Part shown: one piece after another, positions 31,401-42,530 of the stretch | How positions within the stretch are numbered: position 1 is the stretch's first letter | How the letters are laid out: each line of letters opens with the position of its first letter | Origin: Aplidium turbinatum | Lineage: Eukaryota; Chordata; Ascidiacea; Aplousobranchia; Polyclinidae | Direction of reading: 5' to 3' | Assembly (NCBI GenBank): GCA_918807975.1 | Contig: OU964918.1 | Location: 51,196,477 to 51,260,476, forward strand | DNA: 64,000 bases | Notes under the pieces: generated by a model | The model's database searches: none | Told to the model about the DNA's origin: nothing | What the model saw: only the letters and a program-made list of their open reading frames with translations | Translations under genes and position numbers: made by a program

Positions 31401-32488
31401 TATTTGGCAGAAATTCATCGGTATTAGATATCACAAAATTGTTGCATAATATTTTGCTGGTCATGCTCAACAAAGGATAGAAAATTATTTAATCAGCGGA
31501 TGTCTTAAACCAATCCTTCATTTCTAAATATACTTAAACATCGTAAACACATTTTCTTCCTTGTATGAGTCATTGCATATCTTTTGTCGCTTTGTCCAAC
31601 TTTAGTCCTAAATCTAAAATTGATTTTAATTGAAACTGTTGTAGAATTAAGCTCGTCTTGCATAATTTCATTACTGTATTTCAAAGGACATTACTTTGGT
31701 ATAATTTCCTACGTAATTGTTTTTATTTATTATTTATTTTATTTTTTTAGAAGGATTTTGTCCATAGATAGTAAAGACCGTTGCTCAGAAATTATCATGC
31801 TTTACTGCGTAAATGACGTCATATACGCTTTCACTCGACTGGATTTATACTTATGTTATTTAAAATAAGCATAAGATTTGCATCACTACCTTGTAAGCCA
31901 TAAGGCAGTTATTTCCATATCACTGTTACAATTTTTAGCTATGCTGTGTAACTGTGCTTTGTTTTCTTTTTCTTAACTGATGCGCTTACTGTCGATGCAT
32001 TCGTTGTGATGCTACTTTGTTCAATGCCACGTATGAAATAATCGACTCATTTTGAAAATTGTTCTTCAACTAAACAAATTCTATTCCACTCTAGGGATGT
32101 TACTGACAAGGTCAAGTTCTGGTCATCATAAGTAGCATATACTTTAGCTTTTATCGTATTTAGATATGGGAACATGATAATAAAAGTATCGAGATGTAGC
32201 GACCGTGCCAAAATCCTTTTATTTATTAAATCATTTCTCTCTCGAGCACGCTTGATCCTTCGCGTTTTGTCGCTTCTACCTTTCCAGACCCATGCGATGT
32301 CATGGCAAACGAAATGTCATATTCTATCAAAAATCTCAAAATTCGGTTTAAAATATCCTCCACCTAAAAAGTGTACTGTCTTTGATGAAGTAATTGTACT
32401 CATTTTATGTTAAATGCATTTAATTAAATGAAACAATAAAATACTTACAGCTTGTGTGCACAGCATACCCAATTTCTTGATTTGACAT
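19457..32488 (-). CDS. Receptor B: complete rhodopsin-like G-protein-coupled receptor, nine exons
   Basis: A peptide- or chemokine-type seven-transmembrane receptor of about 490 residues. Exons, 5' to 3': 32449-32488 (ATG, 13 codons; candidate first exon), 27348-27498 (TM1, LGLFGNLVAIFVI), 26234-26396 (TM2 LAIADSLFLLTLPF, TM3 Cys), 25486-25667 (SVDRYIAVCH at about 121-129, TM4), 24972-25100 and 24503-24701 (extracellular loop 2 and TM5), 21859-22125 (loop 3, DRRRVT, TM6 CWLPFH at about 358-363), 21421-21533 (TM7, NPYLY at about 399-403), 19457-19685 (Ser-rich tail, stop). All borders are GT-AG; the exons add up to 1473 bp, divisible by three, with phases in register. DRY, CWxP and NPxxY are intact, so it should couple to G proteins. 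The ligand is unknown. Intron 6 holds two hAT copies. Confidence 0.88.
19686..21420. other. Last intron of receptor B
   Basis: AT-rich intron of 1.7 kb with no further exon seen. A slightly GC-richer patch at 20000-20150 is not recognised. Confidence 0.45.
21581..21733. mobile_element. hAT-type MITE, GTGGCGGATCCAGG family
   Basis: Ends CGGTGGCGGATCCAGG and CCTGGATCTGGCCCTG are inverted. Flanking octamers GATTATAC (21573-21580) and AATTATAC (21734-21741) match at 7 of 8. It lies in the intron between the TM6 and TM7 exons of receptor B. It is related to the element at 3296-3461. Confidence 0.85.
22511..23418 (-). mobile_element. Internally deleted hAT element with transposase C-terminal remnant
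   Basis: Ends CAGTGTTGTACG are inverted, and the perfect target duplication is CTATTAGG (22503-22510, 23419-23426). On the minus strand, about 22765-22930 reads NTIPASSAAVECMFSFGKE then RIRLSDKRFEMLVL, the hAT dimerisation domain. Upstream in another frame come DLVKRF...LCKRFQHLFWKYNT, and further up ILASATHPNYRLSR, another hAT landmark. At least two frame breaks separate these pieces. The N-terminal and first catalytic parts are gone. It sits in intron 6 of receptor B. Confidence 0.88.
22765..23240 (-). pseudogene. hAT transposase remnant (C-terminal half)
   Basis: The coding remains inside the 22511-23418 element. The hAT dimerisation signature (SSAAVE, then RLSDKRFEMLVLL) is clear but lies in a frame different from the 138-residue open frame at 22748-23164. 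So the longest open frame gives the wrong protein at its C-terminus. Confidence 0.8.
23445..24271 (+). mobile_element. Internally deleted hAT element next to another hAT
   Basis: Inverted ends CAGGGGTTCTTAAACT are flanked by the perfect octamer GATTAGAT (23437-23444, 24272-24279). It keeps only the transposase end (23752-23952; TYLSESGFSSLVTIKTKSRN, DDMRVTLSKTKP), which is close to the C-terminus of the larger hAT at 35249-37567. A minus-strand hammerhead motif lies near its right end. Only 26 bp separate it from the element at 22511-23418. Confidence 0.9.
24065..24110 (-). ncRNA. Hammerhead ribozyme motif inside a hAT element
   Basis: Minus strand: CTGATGA (24099-24105), stem II with CCT and AGG, GAAA (24080-24083), stem III ACAG/CTGT with a one-base loop, and the classic GTC cleavage triplet. 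All core positions fit the consensus. It matches the type in the palindrome at 14335-14490. Confidence 0.7.
25668..26233. other. Receptor B intron, unclassified repeat possible
   Basis: The stretch 25765-26010 starts GGGCTGGGACATGATCTC, which looks like a transposon end, but no matching inverted end or target duplication was found. Confidence 0.3.
26397..27347. other. Receptor B intron, nothing recognised
   Basis: AT-rich intron between the TM1 and TM2-3 exons. Confidence 0.4.
27499..28580. other. Receptor B first intron, with a TA microsatellite
   Basis: A (TA)n run follows an A run at about 27500-27527, just 5' of the TM1 exon acceptor. Nothing else was seen. Confidence 0.4.
28581..28735. 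repeat. Inverted-repeat hairpin, ACCTGTTTTAGCC family
   Basis: Arms from ACAATGTAGATATTCACGAC through CTGTTTTAGCCTGATG to GGTAATAGCG are inverted around about 35 bp. The same outer arm forms a shorter hairpin at 46441-46492, and the DNA just right of both hairpins is shared (CAACGATCATGCTGCT). No target duplication or coding region was seen. Confidence 0.7.
29101..29188. repeat. Short hairpin MITE, ACATTGATTCAACGTCTGCAG type
   Basis: It shares the core ACATTGATTCAACGTCTGCA and the end AGTCTGGGA with the better copy at 55543-55630. This one is diverged. Confidence 0.6.
29597..29629. repeat. Fragment of the 12-kb retrozyme-like unit
   Basis: TTCAACAAGACAAACTCTCT and the next bases match 12659-12691 almost exactly, so this family is dispersed. 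Confidence 0.75.
30826..31045 (+). repeat. tRNA-derived SINE, family 2, 5'-truncated
   Basis: It starts inside the body (GTGTGCGCATGAGCAACGCA) and shares GGAAGTTTCATTCGGTCAAT and the AATAAAGATT end with the copy at 38985-39262. The tRNA-like head is missing. Confidence 0.65.
31046..32448. other. Receptor B first intron, nothing recognised
   Basis: AT-rich, no repeat or exon identified. Confidence 0.4.
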
Positions 32489-35165
32489 TGTGTGTGTCAA
32501 TTACAAACTCGATTGATAAAATGATGTTTATTTTATTAAATTTTTTTCTGTGCCTTAAATATTTCTAAAATAGAAAACAAGATTCTGGAAATCGAAGTCT
32601 AAAGCACGGGAATTGGAGTTCTTTTCTAGTTCTTAAAAACTGTTGCAATTCTGATTTATACTATATTTGCCTTATATTGTACAATACTGCATTATCAGAC
32701 GAATAATAAATATTGAAGCAACGAGATTCCATTGCACTTTTCACAATTTAAATATTGGCTTCAACAAGCAAAACCAGGCCGTAAGTTTCATGTTTACACC
32801 TTAATCACTTTACGGTCAAAAATCACTAAACCAATCTAACTTGTCGCGTCATTGCATCAAAGATGGAGATGTTCGGCATAAATTACACAGAGCTGCAATC
32901 TTTTTGTAGCCTACATTCCAATGAAACGAGTAGTTTAAATTTTGTTTTTTCATCTTGATATTTCTGCGTTTTATGCTTACAGTATCTACTCTAAGACACG
33001 AAAAAATTTAATAGTGCGTAGTCTAATTAGAAAATTGGCATGAAAGGTAGATTTCTTATTGCACTCATGTTTACTATAACTTAGCTGCTTTTAGACAGAA
33101 GCATTACCATACAGTGCTTATTTTTGACTGCTTGCAAAATTAGATGTTTAAGAAAAGTTCTTCAATTTCTTTTAAGTCAAAACTGTTCAACTTTTTCTTC
33201 AGATCTAGCTACCTAAACACGTTGAACAAAAGAGTGCCAAAAATCTGTACTTGTCAGAATCATTTTCTCTTTTTATAGGGATCTGATTCTGTACATGCAC
33301 TGGTGCATGTAAGTGTGTCTCCTCCAAACAGTTAGACAAATACACTTGCAATCGACAGACTGAAAAGAAACTTTTATCGTGTAAAACATCGCCCCATATT
33401 TCAATACTGTTTAACAAATCAAATTTTAGATGTGTGGATCAGCCTGCTGTTTTTTAAGACAAAGAAAAGTTGGAGATGTTATTAGTCAACAAAAAGAAAT
33501 AAACAACTTCAGACAAATTTAGCAAAAAAAATAAAGCAGACAATTTCCTGCTATCCGAGGTGTGACATGATGCTGAAAGTATCTTAAGCTAATTTCCAAC
33601 AATTAAAGACCATTCTACGATTCATATCACGCTGCGTTATATAGTGTTGTCATACCGTAGGCTGTAAATTTCTGTTAGAACATGGGCCTGCATTACTAAA
33701 ACTATTTCAACGGAGTTTAAAAAAACAAGAGTTTCATAGACTGCTTTTAAAAGATTTTTACTTTTGTTAAACGCAGGGCGTATTTTACATCGAACGAATG
33801 CTGTTAAGTATCTCATTATAATTACCCTACTTGCTTTCTTTACTATTGCACCTCGTTGCTGCACTTTCTACAACTTTTTATGATAACATTGGATAAAGTA
33901 TGAAACAAATCTTTAAGTACCAGTCCAAAACTGAGTAAGCCTTTTACTGGAAATTCCATATACATATACTTTTGATTTCAGCCAAATTTGTTCCCAACGG
34001 TCGGCCTACTTTTTGTTTCCGGTAAACACTAACGGAAGCAGGAAGAGCACGCAGAGAATAATAATATTTTCCCACGTCATTCAGCCAAAATCACACACCA
34101 TTGTATGATGACGTCGTTATCAAGTAAGTTTAAAAAATACGTCACGGAAACATTACATGAGTGACGATCAATTACGGAAATGTTAGGTCGGTTTAAAATT
34201 GCAAGAATTTCTTTAAAAGTTAACATCTGACGGTCAGCGTAGTTGACGAAGTGAAAGTTATTGACGAACATTGTTTCACAAAACTCTTATTTTCTGTTAA
34301 CTTTAGCCAATTTATTTTTAGTCTATCTTGTTTCACAATTCATTTTCCCTGAAAAGACAAAAAGGAAATCTTGCACGGTATCAAGAAATGAGATGCGCCT
34401 TAAGCTCAAAATACTAATGTCTTCGTCATTAGTTGCAGCGACTACAAAAGCTTGTTTGGATATTCAGTGTAAAATTACCCAGCTCAAATTTTAGTCAAAG
34501 TACATTTTGGTGTTTAACCATCTCAAGTCTATCATATGATGTCACCTATGTGCTTTGAACTGTGCTTTTCTTTTTAAACAACAGTTTTATAATTGTGTAA
34601 GTGTAAGACCCAGATAGTATATTCTTCTTTAACAGATTGATCATGCTCGATCAGTAGTGACCTCGTAAATGCTTTCTTTTCTTTTTCCGTGTTTTGTTAA
34701 TATCAATATCGTTTTGTAACGTGCTTGATATTGTCAAAATATTTCATTTCAACGTCCTTTTGTTCGTTTTCCCTGTACTACCCCAATGGACATCACATTT
34801 TAATGTTAACTAGATTCCAGTTATCGTATATTTGTTTGGTAGCAAATCGTTTGTTTTTCTCTCCACCCAGCTAATGCAATGGGTAATAATCTCCTGTAGC
34901 TAACACCATAATTCAAAACTTTTTAACTTTTTAATATCACGGTTGTGTTCAAATTTCGCATCTGTACTTGGCGATTGGGAATAAAAAAGTTCACAGTAGC
35001 CTAATCGTAATTTCCATTTTTCAATTTATCTGTGTTTCCACACCGTTGTATAAGTAATGTTACAGCTGTTATTTACTTAACATTTCTTGCACTTGCTGCG
35101 AACTAAACTTTCAAATAAAAACACATCTCAGCTTAAGTTACAACTGTTAGTAGGCTATCTAATAT
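32489..35165. other. Non-coding DNA 5' of receptor B exon 1, nothing recognised
   Basis: It should hold the promoter if the 32449-32488 exon is the true first exon. No TATA box stands out directly upstream of 32488. Confidence 0.35.
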
Positions 35166-35248
35166 TCGCAAAATTGCTTATGCGATACCATATCATACCA
35201 TATGCGATACCATTATGCGATACCATACCATACCATATCAAACATATC
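35166..35248. repeat. GCGATACCAT / ATACC simple repeat
   Basis: Tandem variants of CGATACCAT, TATACC and ATATCAAAC stand exactly where the left terminal repeat of the neighbouring hAT element should be. Confidence 0.7.
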
Positions 35249-37567
35249 AAACTTCGCGGACCCCCGGGGGTCCGCGAAGCATTTCCAGGGGGTCCGCGAT
35301 TAAATTAAGATTTTAGGAAATTATTTGCAGTTTATTATCGTGTTTTTTTTGGTAATAGGATCGAACATTTGCTTATTAATTGCCTATTAAGATGTGACAA
35401 TAGCCTACAAAAACTATTTTGATTCATCTCATGTAGACCTATTGTGATAAATACGAGTTATGACACCACAATGATAAATACGAGAACGCAGCTGCAGTGA
35501 TTTCAAGGGCATGTGGTCACGTTCTCATTTGAAGCGAAGTAGCTAGTTGTTCTACAGCCAACGTGTAACAAAGGAGATTGTGTTGCTTACTAAAACTAAA
35601 CCAGTATGGCTAAATCAAGAAAGTACTCGGAAAGTTATCTTGAAATGGGGTTTACTTCAGTGTCAGAGGGTGGCAAGGAAAAACCGCAATGCGTTTTATG
35701 TTATGCTGTCCTCAGCAACGAAGCAATGAAGCCATCAAAGCTAAAGCGTCACTTGCAGCAGACACACCCAGAGCATACCGAAAAAGATTTTTCATTCTTC
35801 CAAAGACATAAGTTGTCTTTGAAACGGCAAAAACTGGATGCTAGTGGTTATTTTCAACAGCAAAGCACTGCAAGCATAGAGGCTTCTTTTGAAGTGGCAT
35901 TACAAATTGCCAAGCAAAAAAAGCCTCATACGCTGGGAGAAACGATTGTGAAGCCTTGTGCTTTGAAGATGGTAAAGTTGATTTTGGGCGAAACAAACGC
36001 AAAGAAAATTGAACAAGTGTCTTTATCTAACGACACAATTAAAAGACGCATTTCGCATATGTCGACAGACGTCAAACAGCAAGATATGGAGGAAATCAAA
36101 TCTTCTCCCATGTTTTCTATACAACTCGACAAATCAACAGATGTCGCATCATGCTCGCAACTTTTGGTTTTTGTTCGATACGTACATATGAAAGACCTCA
36201 AAGAAGAATTTTTGTATTGTAATGCTTTGGAAACTACAACTACGGCCCAAGATGTGATGGACAGCGTCTCAAAGTTTTTCAAAACCGAAGGTTTGCAGTG
36301 GGAAAAGCTCTGTGGCGTATGTACGGATGGAGCACCGGCAATGCTGGGATGCAAATCTGGATTCCAAATGAAAGTTAAAGAAAAATCTCCTCGAGTCATA
36401 GGAGTACATTGCATGATACATCGATATACGCTTGCCTGCAAAACTCTTCCAAGTTCTTTGAAGAATGTACTTGATTCTGTAGTGAAAATAGTCAATTTTG
36501 TCAAGAAGGGCGCCACCACCTCTCGTCTATACAGCTTTGCAAAGAAATGAACAGTGAGCATGAGACTCTTTTATTTTATACTGCAGTACGATGGCTTTCG
36601 AAAGGAAATGTTGTTGCTCGCTTCTTCGAGCTTAGAGTCGAAATCAAGCTGTTTTTGGAAATGGAAAAGAAAGATACCTTCATCAACCTCTTCAGTGACG
36701 AAACATGGTTGCAGGGTCTGGCTTATTTGGCTGACATTACGGAACAGTTGAATAAGTTTAACTTGAGACTACAAGGGCCTGATACAAACATTTTGCAATT
36801 TAAAGACATTTTGTGTGGATTTGTAGAAAAGATACAAAATTGGAATCGCAAAGTTAATCAGGGCAACTTCGCAATGTTTGAAAAGCTCTCTGAATTTGAA
36901 TTTGCAAGTCTCAGTGCACAAATAAAACCGGAAATTAGTGAGCATTTACAATCGCTTGATAAAGAATTTCAGAAGTATTTTCCTGATCTGACAGAAGGGG
37001 TTGGAGCATTTCAACGGAATCCATTTTCTCCTGTGATAAACATGGCAACTGTTCCGGAGGAAATTCAAGATGAACTACTGGATTTAAGGAATGATTCAGC
37101 CAGTTATGAAATGTTCCTGGAAAAATCACTTTCTCAGTTTTGGTGCGCCATTGTGCCGTCGTACCCAAAAGTATCGATGGAAGCATTACGTGTTATTGTT
37201 CCATTCGCCTCCACTTACCTTTGTGAAAGTGGATTTTCTGCTCTCGTTCATATCAAATCCAAGGCTCGCAACCAACTAAACGTCGAAGACGATATGCGTC
37301 TAGCGTTATCAAAAACACGACCACGTATTTCAAGACTTGCTTCTGTTACGCAACAGCAGAAATCCCATTAAGTGTATTCGATTTGACAAAATAAATGAAA
37401 ATGTCCACTAGTTTTGTGTTATTTTTGACTTGGTTAAATCTGTGTGGAACATTAGGTTGCCGTTTAAGCTATAAACTAAAATTTTAAATAAAAAACTTTT
37501 GAGGGGTCCGCGACCGCTTTGAGAGCACCAAAAGGGTCCGCCAAGACAAAAAGGTTGAGAACCACTG
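35249..37567 (+). mobile_element. hAT element with near-intact transposase (ZBED5/SCAND3-like)
   Basis: The right end is AAGGTTGAGAACCACTG (37551-37567), giving the hAT terminal repeat CAGTGGTTCTCAACCTT. The left copy of that repeat is missing; the element now begins in its subterminal region with a perfect 28-bp palindrome around CCCCCGGGGG (35252-35279). Both subterminal regions carry GGGGTCCGCG words. The transposase fills 35606-37371. Without its left end the copy cannot be mobilised. Confidence 0.85.
35606..37371 (+). pseudogene. hAT transposase, BED finger to dimerisation domain, one frame break
   Basis: Cut-and-paste transposase acting on the element ends in the nucleus. The first part (35606-36550) has a BED zinc finger (CVLC...KRHLQQTH, about residues 30-52), the first catalytic Asp region (MFSIQLDKSTDVAS, about 170-183) and the second (CTDGAPAMLG, about 234-243). 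The second part (36547-37371) has TAVRWLSKG, then the C-terminal dimerisation region TYLCESGFSALVHIKSKARN and DDMRLALSKTRPRI. The two parts are in different frames; comparison with related proteins (LCKEM then SEHE) places a single one-base loss near 36533-36535. Length, about 585 residues, is normal for the group. One break in such a length means a recent loss. Confidence 0.88.
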
Positions 37568-37871
37568 CTCTACAGCTTGATTCTTTAAATTGTTTGCTTG
37601 TGAACCTTGAATAAAGCCTAAACAAAATGCTTGACTTGATGCCCTTTTAAAGCCAACAACGTTACGCGCTTCTGGTTTGAGCCTGCTGTTAAATATCAGT
37701 GTAACCTTGCTGCAAACTTATTGCCCTTTTCGAAATGTTTTGTACAAACAAGCAAACATGCTGTCATTTCTTATATAATCTAAGACTACCTTCAGTTGAT
37801 GAGTTTGTGGGTTCTTTTAATTTCATAGGACACCTGTAACTCGTACTTAAGTTTATGTCTTTTGCAAATCC

Positions 37872-38075
37872 CTGTCCAACCGTTGAGGGGCTAATTTGGG
37901 TCCGATATCAATGGTATTCTAAGGGTCCCAAACAAGATCGCCAAAAATTGCACTAAAGCAAAGATGTGTGCAGAGTTTTTTCCAATTTCTCGAACCTCCT
38001 CGAAAGGTTCCGGGAACAAAAATCGTCACGGACCCAGATCAAAAACTTTTCTTGGACGTCCTTGTCAACGCTACG
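37872..38075 (+). mobile_element. hAT-type MITE with unlike ends, diverged copy
   Basis: CCAACCGTTGAGGGGCTAAT at the left and CTTGTCAACGCTAC at the right match the two ends of the 60973-61189 element. The terminal bases and target duplication are eroded. Confidence 0.55.
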
Positions 38076-38984
38076 AACTCCCTGGACGGGGTTGCGAGAA
38101 AAGTCATAGAGTTATACATATAGTTTGAAGACAAAAGTCACTTTGGCGTCACAATGGAGGGGAAAAGAAAAAAATGGAGTCATATGGTGTTCAAACGTGT
38201 TCTTTCTAAACTGATATGGTATCACTATAAAATAATTCTATGCAAATTGTTTAGAACTATTTTTGGTGTGTTTTGGCTTGCAGTCAATAAATCTGGAAAA
38301 TTTGGAAACATCCATAGAAGAAATTTGCTTACATAGAAAATATGTAATAGCAAGAAATATTGTAGGATACTCAAGATAATGCATATGACGAGAACCGCGA
38401 CCAACTGCAACTTTTTGGACTTCAGGTGTATCCTAACAACGTTATGTTGACAGAAGTGCGAAAAGACTGAAATCAATTCAAAGACAGAAATGCAGGAGTT
38501 CTGCAAAGCTCATTTATGATTCCTTTTGAATTTTTAATTGAGTGCAAGCACAGCAGTCATAAAACTGTCATTTTTCATAGAAGTATGCGTAGAATTGTTT
38601 CAGTAAAACCATTAAAAATAATCTCAAAATGTCTTTCTTCCTTTTTACACAGACGACAAATAGTTTTCGTAACTTTTTATAGCTTGTATGCTCTGGACCA
38701 GTATTGCAACCAATTTTTAGTGAAATTCTATTTTTACCTCATTTTCTCCCTACATAATTTTTTTTAACAAAAGAGAGTCACAAGGCTAACAGTGCTTTAA
38801 TTTCCCGCAAAAAAGTTAATAAAACAGATGTTTTTTATTGCTTGTCATAAGCCATCAACTAGTAATTTAACGTAGGCTTTGATAAAGTTTGCTATTATCT
38901 ATTGGAATAAGCTTCATTCGTACAATAAATATGCCAACAACACTCTTGCATCAGAAAAGAACATAACGACAGCAGGTGATAAAT
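38076..38984. other. Intergenic DNA, nothing else recognised
   Basis: Apart from the weak exon candidate at 38333-38466 I see no feature. Confidence 0.35.
38333..38466 (-). CDS. Candidate exon with one transmembrane helix, unknown gene
   Basis: Between a TTTCAG acceptor and a GTAAGC donor on the minus strand lies an open frame with a basic start (RIHLKSKK) and a long hydrophobic run (LVAVLVICIILSILQYFLLL). It could be a receptor exon such as TM6, but it lacks CWxP and has no neighbours. The AT-rich composition also allows a chance frame. Confidence 0.2.
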
Positions 38985-39262
38985 TCGTCCGTCTCGTTAG
39001 CTCAGTGGTTACGCGCCCCACTCAAGATCACGCGGCGCAAGTTCAACTCTCGGAGTGTGCGCTTGAGCAACGCATTTCAGGACTGCTTTCCATTCAGCGG
39101 CACCTAGTGAATGGAATAATTTCCCGGCAACAACACTTAAACAAATGGAAACTTCACTCTGTCAATCTCGGTAATCACCCCTGTGTCAAGACAGAGCCTC
39201 TACATTGTCTACAAGATGAAAAACTACCAGGAATAACCAATCAAGACTTTGTCAATCCGAGG
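38985..39262 (+). repeat. tRNA-derived SINE, family 2, long copy
   Basis: The head is CGTTAGCTCAGTGGTTACGC with a B-box-like AGTTCAACTCT. The body has GTGTGCGCTTGAGCAACGCA, CAGCGGCACCTAGTGAATGG and CACTCTGTCAATCTCGGTAA. The tail is GAGGATAAAGATTC. The open frame through it is a by-product. Confidence 0.8.
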
Positions 39263-39610
39263 ATAAAGATTCAAAACCAACCAAATCAAGAGCTATTACA
39301 TCAATTGAAAAAGAAATGCATAAGTACAAGCGACACAAGTTAATCGTGGAGAATGATTTTGAATATGTTTTGACTTACGCTCAACAAATCGAGCATATTT
39401 GCAACCGTCGTAGAAAATGTTTGACGATATGCAATGATATTGATTCACACGATATTGTCATTGTTATTGAATTCTTTTTGTTGCATTACCATAGCAGGAT
39501 TAACCGTCATCAAGTCTTACTGGTATGTCAAGGAAGCTGTTTCACTTCCGCTAGGTAGCGCTAATACACCAAGTTGCTTTTGTGATTTCGTGAAATGTTG
39601 GAACTAAAAC
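39263..39610. other. Spacer, nothing recognised
   Basis: AT-rich DNA between the SINE and the foldback-like structure. Confidence 0.4.
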
Positions 39611-40549
39611 CATAGATATCTTAAATATATAGATATGCAACTCAGCAATCGTGGAATTATCGTCACGCTTGACTGACTTTATGGACACAATCAACAATCA
39701 AGGTTGCCAGCTTGGCTAGCGTATCTATGGTAGGCTATTATTGTACGGTTTGGGCTTGGCGAGTGGAGGCTTTTGAGCTCCTTTGGAATATTTTGTTTGG
39801 CGTATATTTCAAGTTTTCACAGAATAGCCTACTATGAAAAATCAAGACAATAATCTTTCTTCACGTAGGTTATGCAACTTCTGTTTCATGATCGTTGGAA
39901 CTACCATTTAAGCTTATTTCCAGTGACTCATTAAAGCTTGTTGTAGGCAGTTTACAAACCTGAGATAGAGGGGCGCCGGAACGATTTTAGGGTGAGATAT
40001 ACGGTAGCGATAATGCTGGGCAACTCGTTCGTTTTCCCGCTATTAGCCATGAAAGTCGAAATGTGAGACAGATAAATAATTGCAATAACTTGAACAAGAA
40101 ACGAAAGGTAAATTTCACATTCATAGCATCACAATCTGCTGCAAAGTATAAAATGTGTCCACGGGATAATTTGTGTGGGCCTACTGTAGGCTATAGGCCC
40201 TATAATTTGGCTAAAAGCGAATAGCAGAAGTTGTTAGCCTATATTGCAAAATGTGCAGTAGCTTACATGACCTTAAAAGGGCACCATTGCCCCCCATCCA
40301 GAGAAAATTTGAAGGCAGGGGGCATCCTCCCCCCTGCTGAGACAGCTTCATTAGCATCACGGATCCAACCGCCAAACCAAGACAATTTTAATGTTTGGTA
40401 CACACCATAACTAGGCTACCAAATGCTATAGCACAGCTTTCGGTAGCCAGCAGTAACTTTCATTTTGGTAACACTCAGTAGATTAATTGAATAAAACTTC
40501 AGCTTGTCCTGGAACTACAGCTCCAAAAAAGGTCTTTACCTACTTATCA

Positions 40550-41530
40550 ATGGTTGACAGGCTTGTTGTTAGGCATTGTCGGAAATTTTCAAACATTTTC
40601 AGGGGTTGTCAGGCATTGTAAAGTAGCTACTTTCAGGCATTGTTTAGGATTTCCAGGCATTGTCGATCATTATCAGTGGTTGACGGGTTTGTTAGGCATT
40701 ATAGAACATTTTCAGGCATTACCAAACATTTTCAGGGGTTGTCGAGGATTTTCAGGAGTTGTCAGGCATTGTAGAGTAGCTACTTTCAAGCATTGTCGGG
40801 AATTTCCAGGCATTGTCAAGGATTTCCAGGCATTGTTGATCAATATCAGTAGTTGACAGGTTTGGTAGTCATTATGGAACATTTTCAGGCATTGTCGAAC
40901 ATTTTCAGGGATTGTCGAACATTTTCAGGGGTTGTCAGGCATTTTCAGAGGTTGTCAGGCATTGTAGAGTAGCTACTTTCAGGCATTGTCGGTAATTTCA
41001 AGGCATTGTCTAGGATTTAGGGGGAGGCAGAGGGTGCAGGTACCCCGGACCCCCGACTTTTAAAGGGCCCCCCTACGTGAAAAAAATGTAATTTTGTGTT
41101 ATTTTTTTTCTTTTAGCTTTGGTGGTTTCTGCAAAATGCTGTGCAGTGCTGGATTGATGCTACTGTAGACGTCGAGGGGGTGTTTCGCGCCATAGGCGAA
41201 TTTTTTTTCACGGGGGCCCCTGATCTAAAAGTGCCCCGGGCCCCCCATCAGTTAAATCCGGCGTTTTTTATCAGATTATAATCAAAATCAAATATCGTAG
41301 TCTGAAAGTGCCGCCCCCAGACGTGCCGCCCGGGGCGGTCCGCCCCTCCTTCTCCCCCTAGCTACGCCACTGATTGTCGGACATCTTCAGGCATTGTCTA
41401 GGATTTCCAGGCATTGTCGAACATATTCAGTGGTAGATAGGTTTGTTAGGCATTGTCGAACGTTTTCTTGGGTTGTCGATCATTACCAGGTTTTGACAGG
41501 TTTGTCAGGCATTGTCGATACTAATGATAG
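40550..41530 (+). repeat. Minisatellite, forward arm
   Basis: Units of about 20 bp, mostly CAGGCATTGTCGAACATTTT with variants such as CAGGGGTTGTCAGG and GTAGAGTAGCTACTTT, build higher-order repeats. The open frame at 40554-40856 is simply this repeat translated. Confidence 0.9.
41010..41372. mobile_element. hAT-like MITE inserted in the minisatellite
   Basis: It interrupts the tandem array between TCTAGGATTT and ATTGTCGGAC. The right end is CTAGCTACGCCACTG, the inverted form of the common hAT end CAGTGGCGTAGCTAG. GC-rich inverted stretches (GGGGCCCC, CCCGGGCC) fill the body. The left end is degraded and no target duplication is clear. Confidence 0.6.
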
Positions 41531-41639
41531 CCAGGTCATTTAAACGCTGCTGTGTTTGTGTATACCGTAAATACGTTTACAACCTACGCAAAATAGAAAG
41601 GGATCATTCTGCTGCGCATGCAGAGCTGGGAATAAAAAT

Positions 41640-42530
41640 GCATGAAAATGTTCGACAATGCCTTACAAACGTGTCAAAAACCAATAATGATCGACAATGC
41701 CTGGAAATCCTAGACATGCTAGGAAATGCCCAACAATGCCTGAAAGTAGCTTAATCTAGAATGCCTGACTACCCCTGAAAATGCTAGACAACCCCTGAAA
41801 ATGTTCGACAATGCCTGACAAACCCATCAACCACTAATAATGATCAACAATGCCTGGAAATCCTAGACAATGCCTGGAAATTCCCAACAATGCCTGAAAG
41901 TAGCTACTTACAATGCCTGACAACCCCTGAAAATGCTCGACAATCCCTGAAAATGTTCCATAATGACTACCAAACCTGTCAAACACTGATAATGATCGAC
42001 AATACCTGGAAATCCTAGACAATGCCTGAAAATTCCCAACAAATGTCTGAAAGTAGCTACTCTACAATGCCTGACAACCCCTGAAAATGCTCGACAATCC
42101 CTGAAAATGTTCGGCAATGCCTGAAAATGTTCCATAATGACTGCTAAACCTGTCAAACACTGATATTGATCGACAATGCCTGGAAATCCTAGACAATGCC
42201 TGGAAATTCCCAACAATGCCTGAAAGTAGCTACTCTACAATGCCTGACAACCCCTCAAAATGCTCGACAACCCCTGAATATGTTCGATAATGCCTGAAAA
42301 TGTTCGACAATGCCTCACAAGCCTGTCAACCACTGATAATGATCGACAATGCCTGTAAATCCTACACAATGCCTAGAAATTCCCAACAATGCCTGAAAGT
42401 AGTTAGCCTACTCTACAATACCTGAAACCCCTGAAAATGTTCGACAACCCCTGAAAATGCTCCACAACCCCCCAAAAAGCCGACAATGCCTGACAATGCC
42501 CGACAATGCCTACAATGCCAGACAATGGGT
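41640..42530 (-). repeat. Minisatellite, inverted arm
   Basis: The complement of the forward arm: GACAATGCCTGGAAATCC, CTGAAAATGTTCGACAAT and TGAAAGTAGCTACTCTACAA units. The open frame at 41908-42216 on the minus strand gives the same repetitive peptide (RHCLGFPGIVDHYQ) as the plus-strand frame of the other arm. Confidence 0.9.

Noticed and set aside
35926-36561. 211-residue minus-strand open frame opposite the hAT transposase
   Set aside because: It is the antisense shadow of the clearly recognisable plus-strand transposase.
40554-42216. Repetitive peptides (RHCLGFPGIVDHYQ and relatives) in open frames on both arms of the minisatellite
   Set aside because: The frames are a direct by-product of the tandem repeat with few stops; there is no start context, splice signal or domain.
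40550-42530. Possible CRISPR-like array of regularly spaced repeats
   Set aside because: Units are contiguous and variable with no unique spacers, in an intron-rich animal genome; it is a minisatellite.
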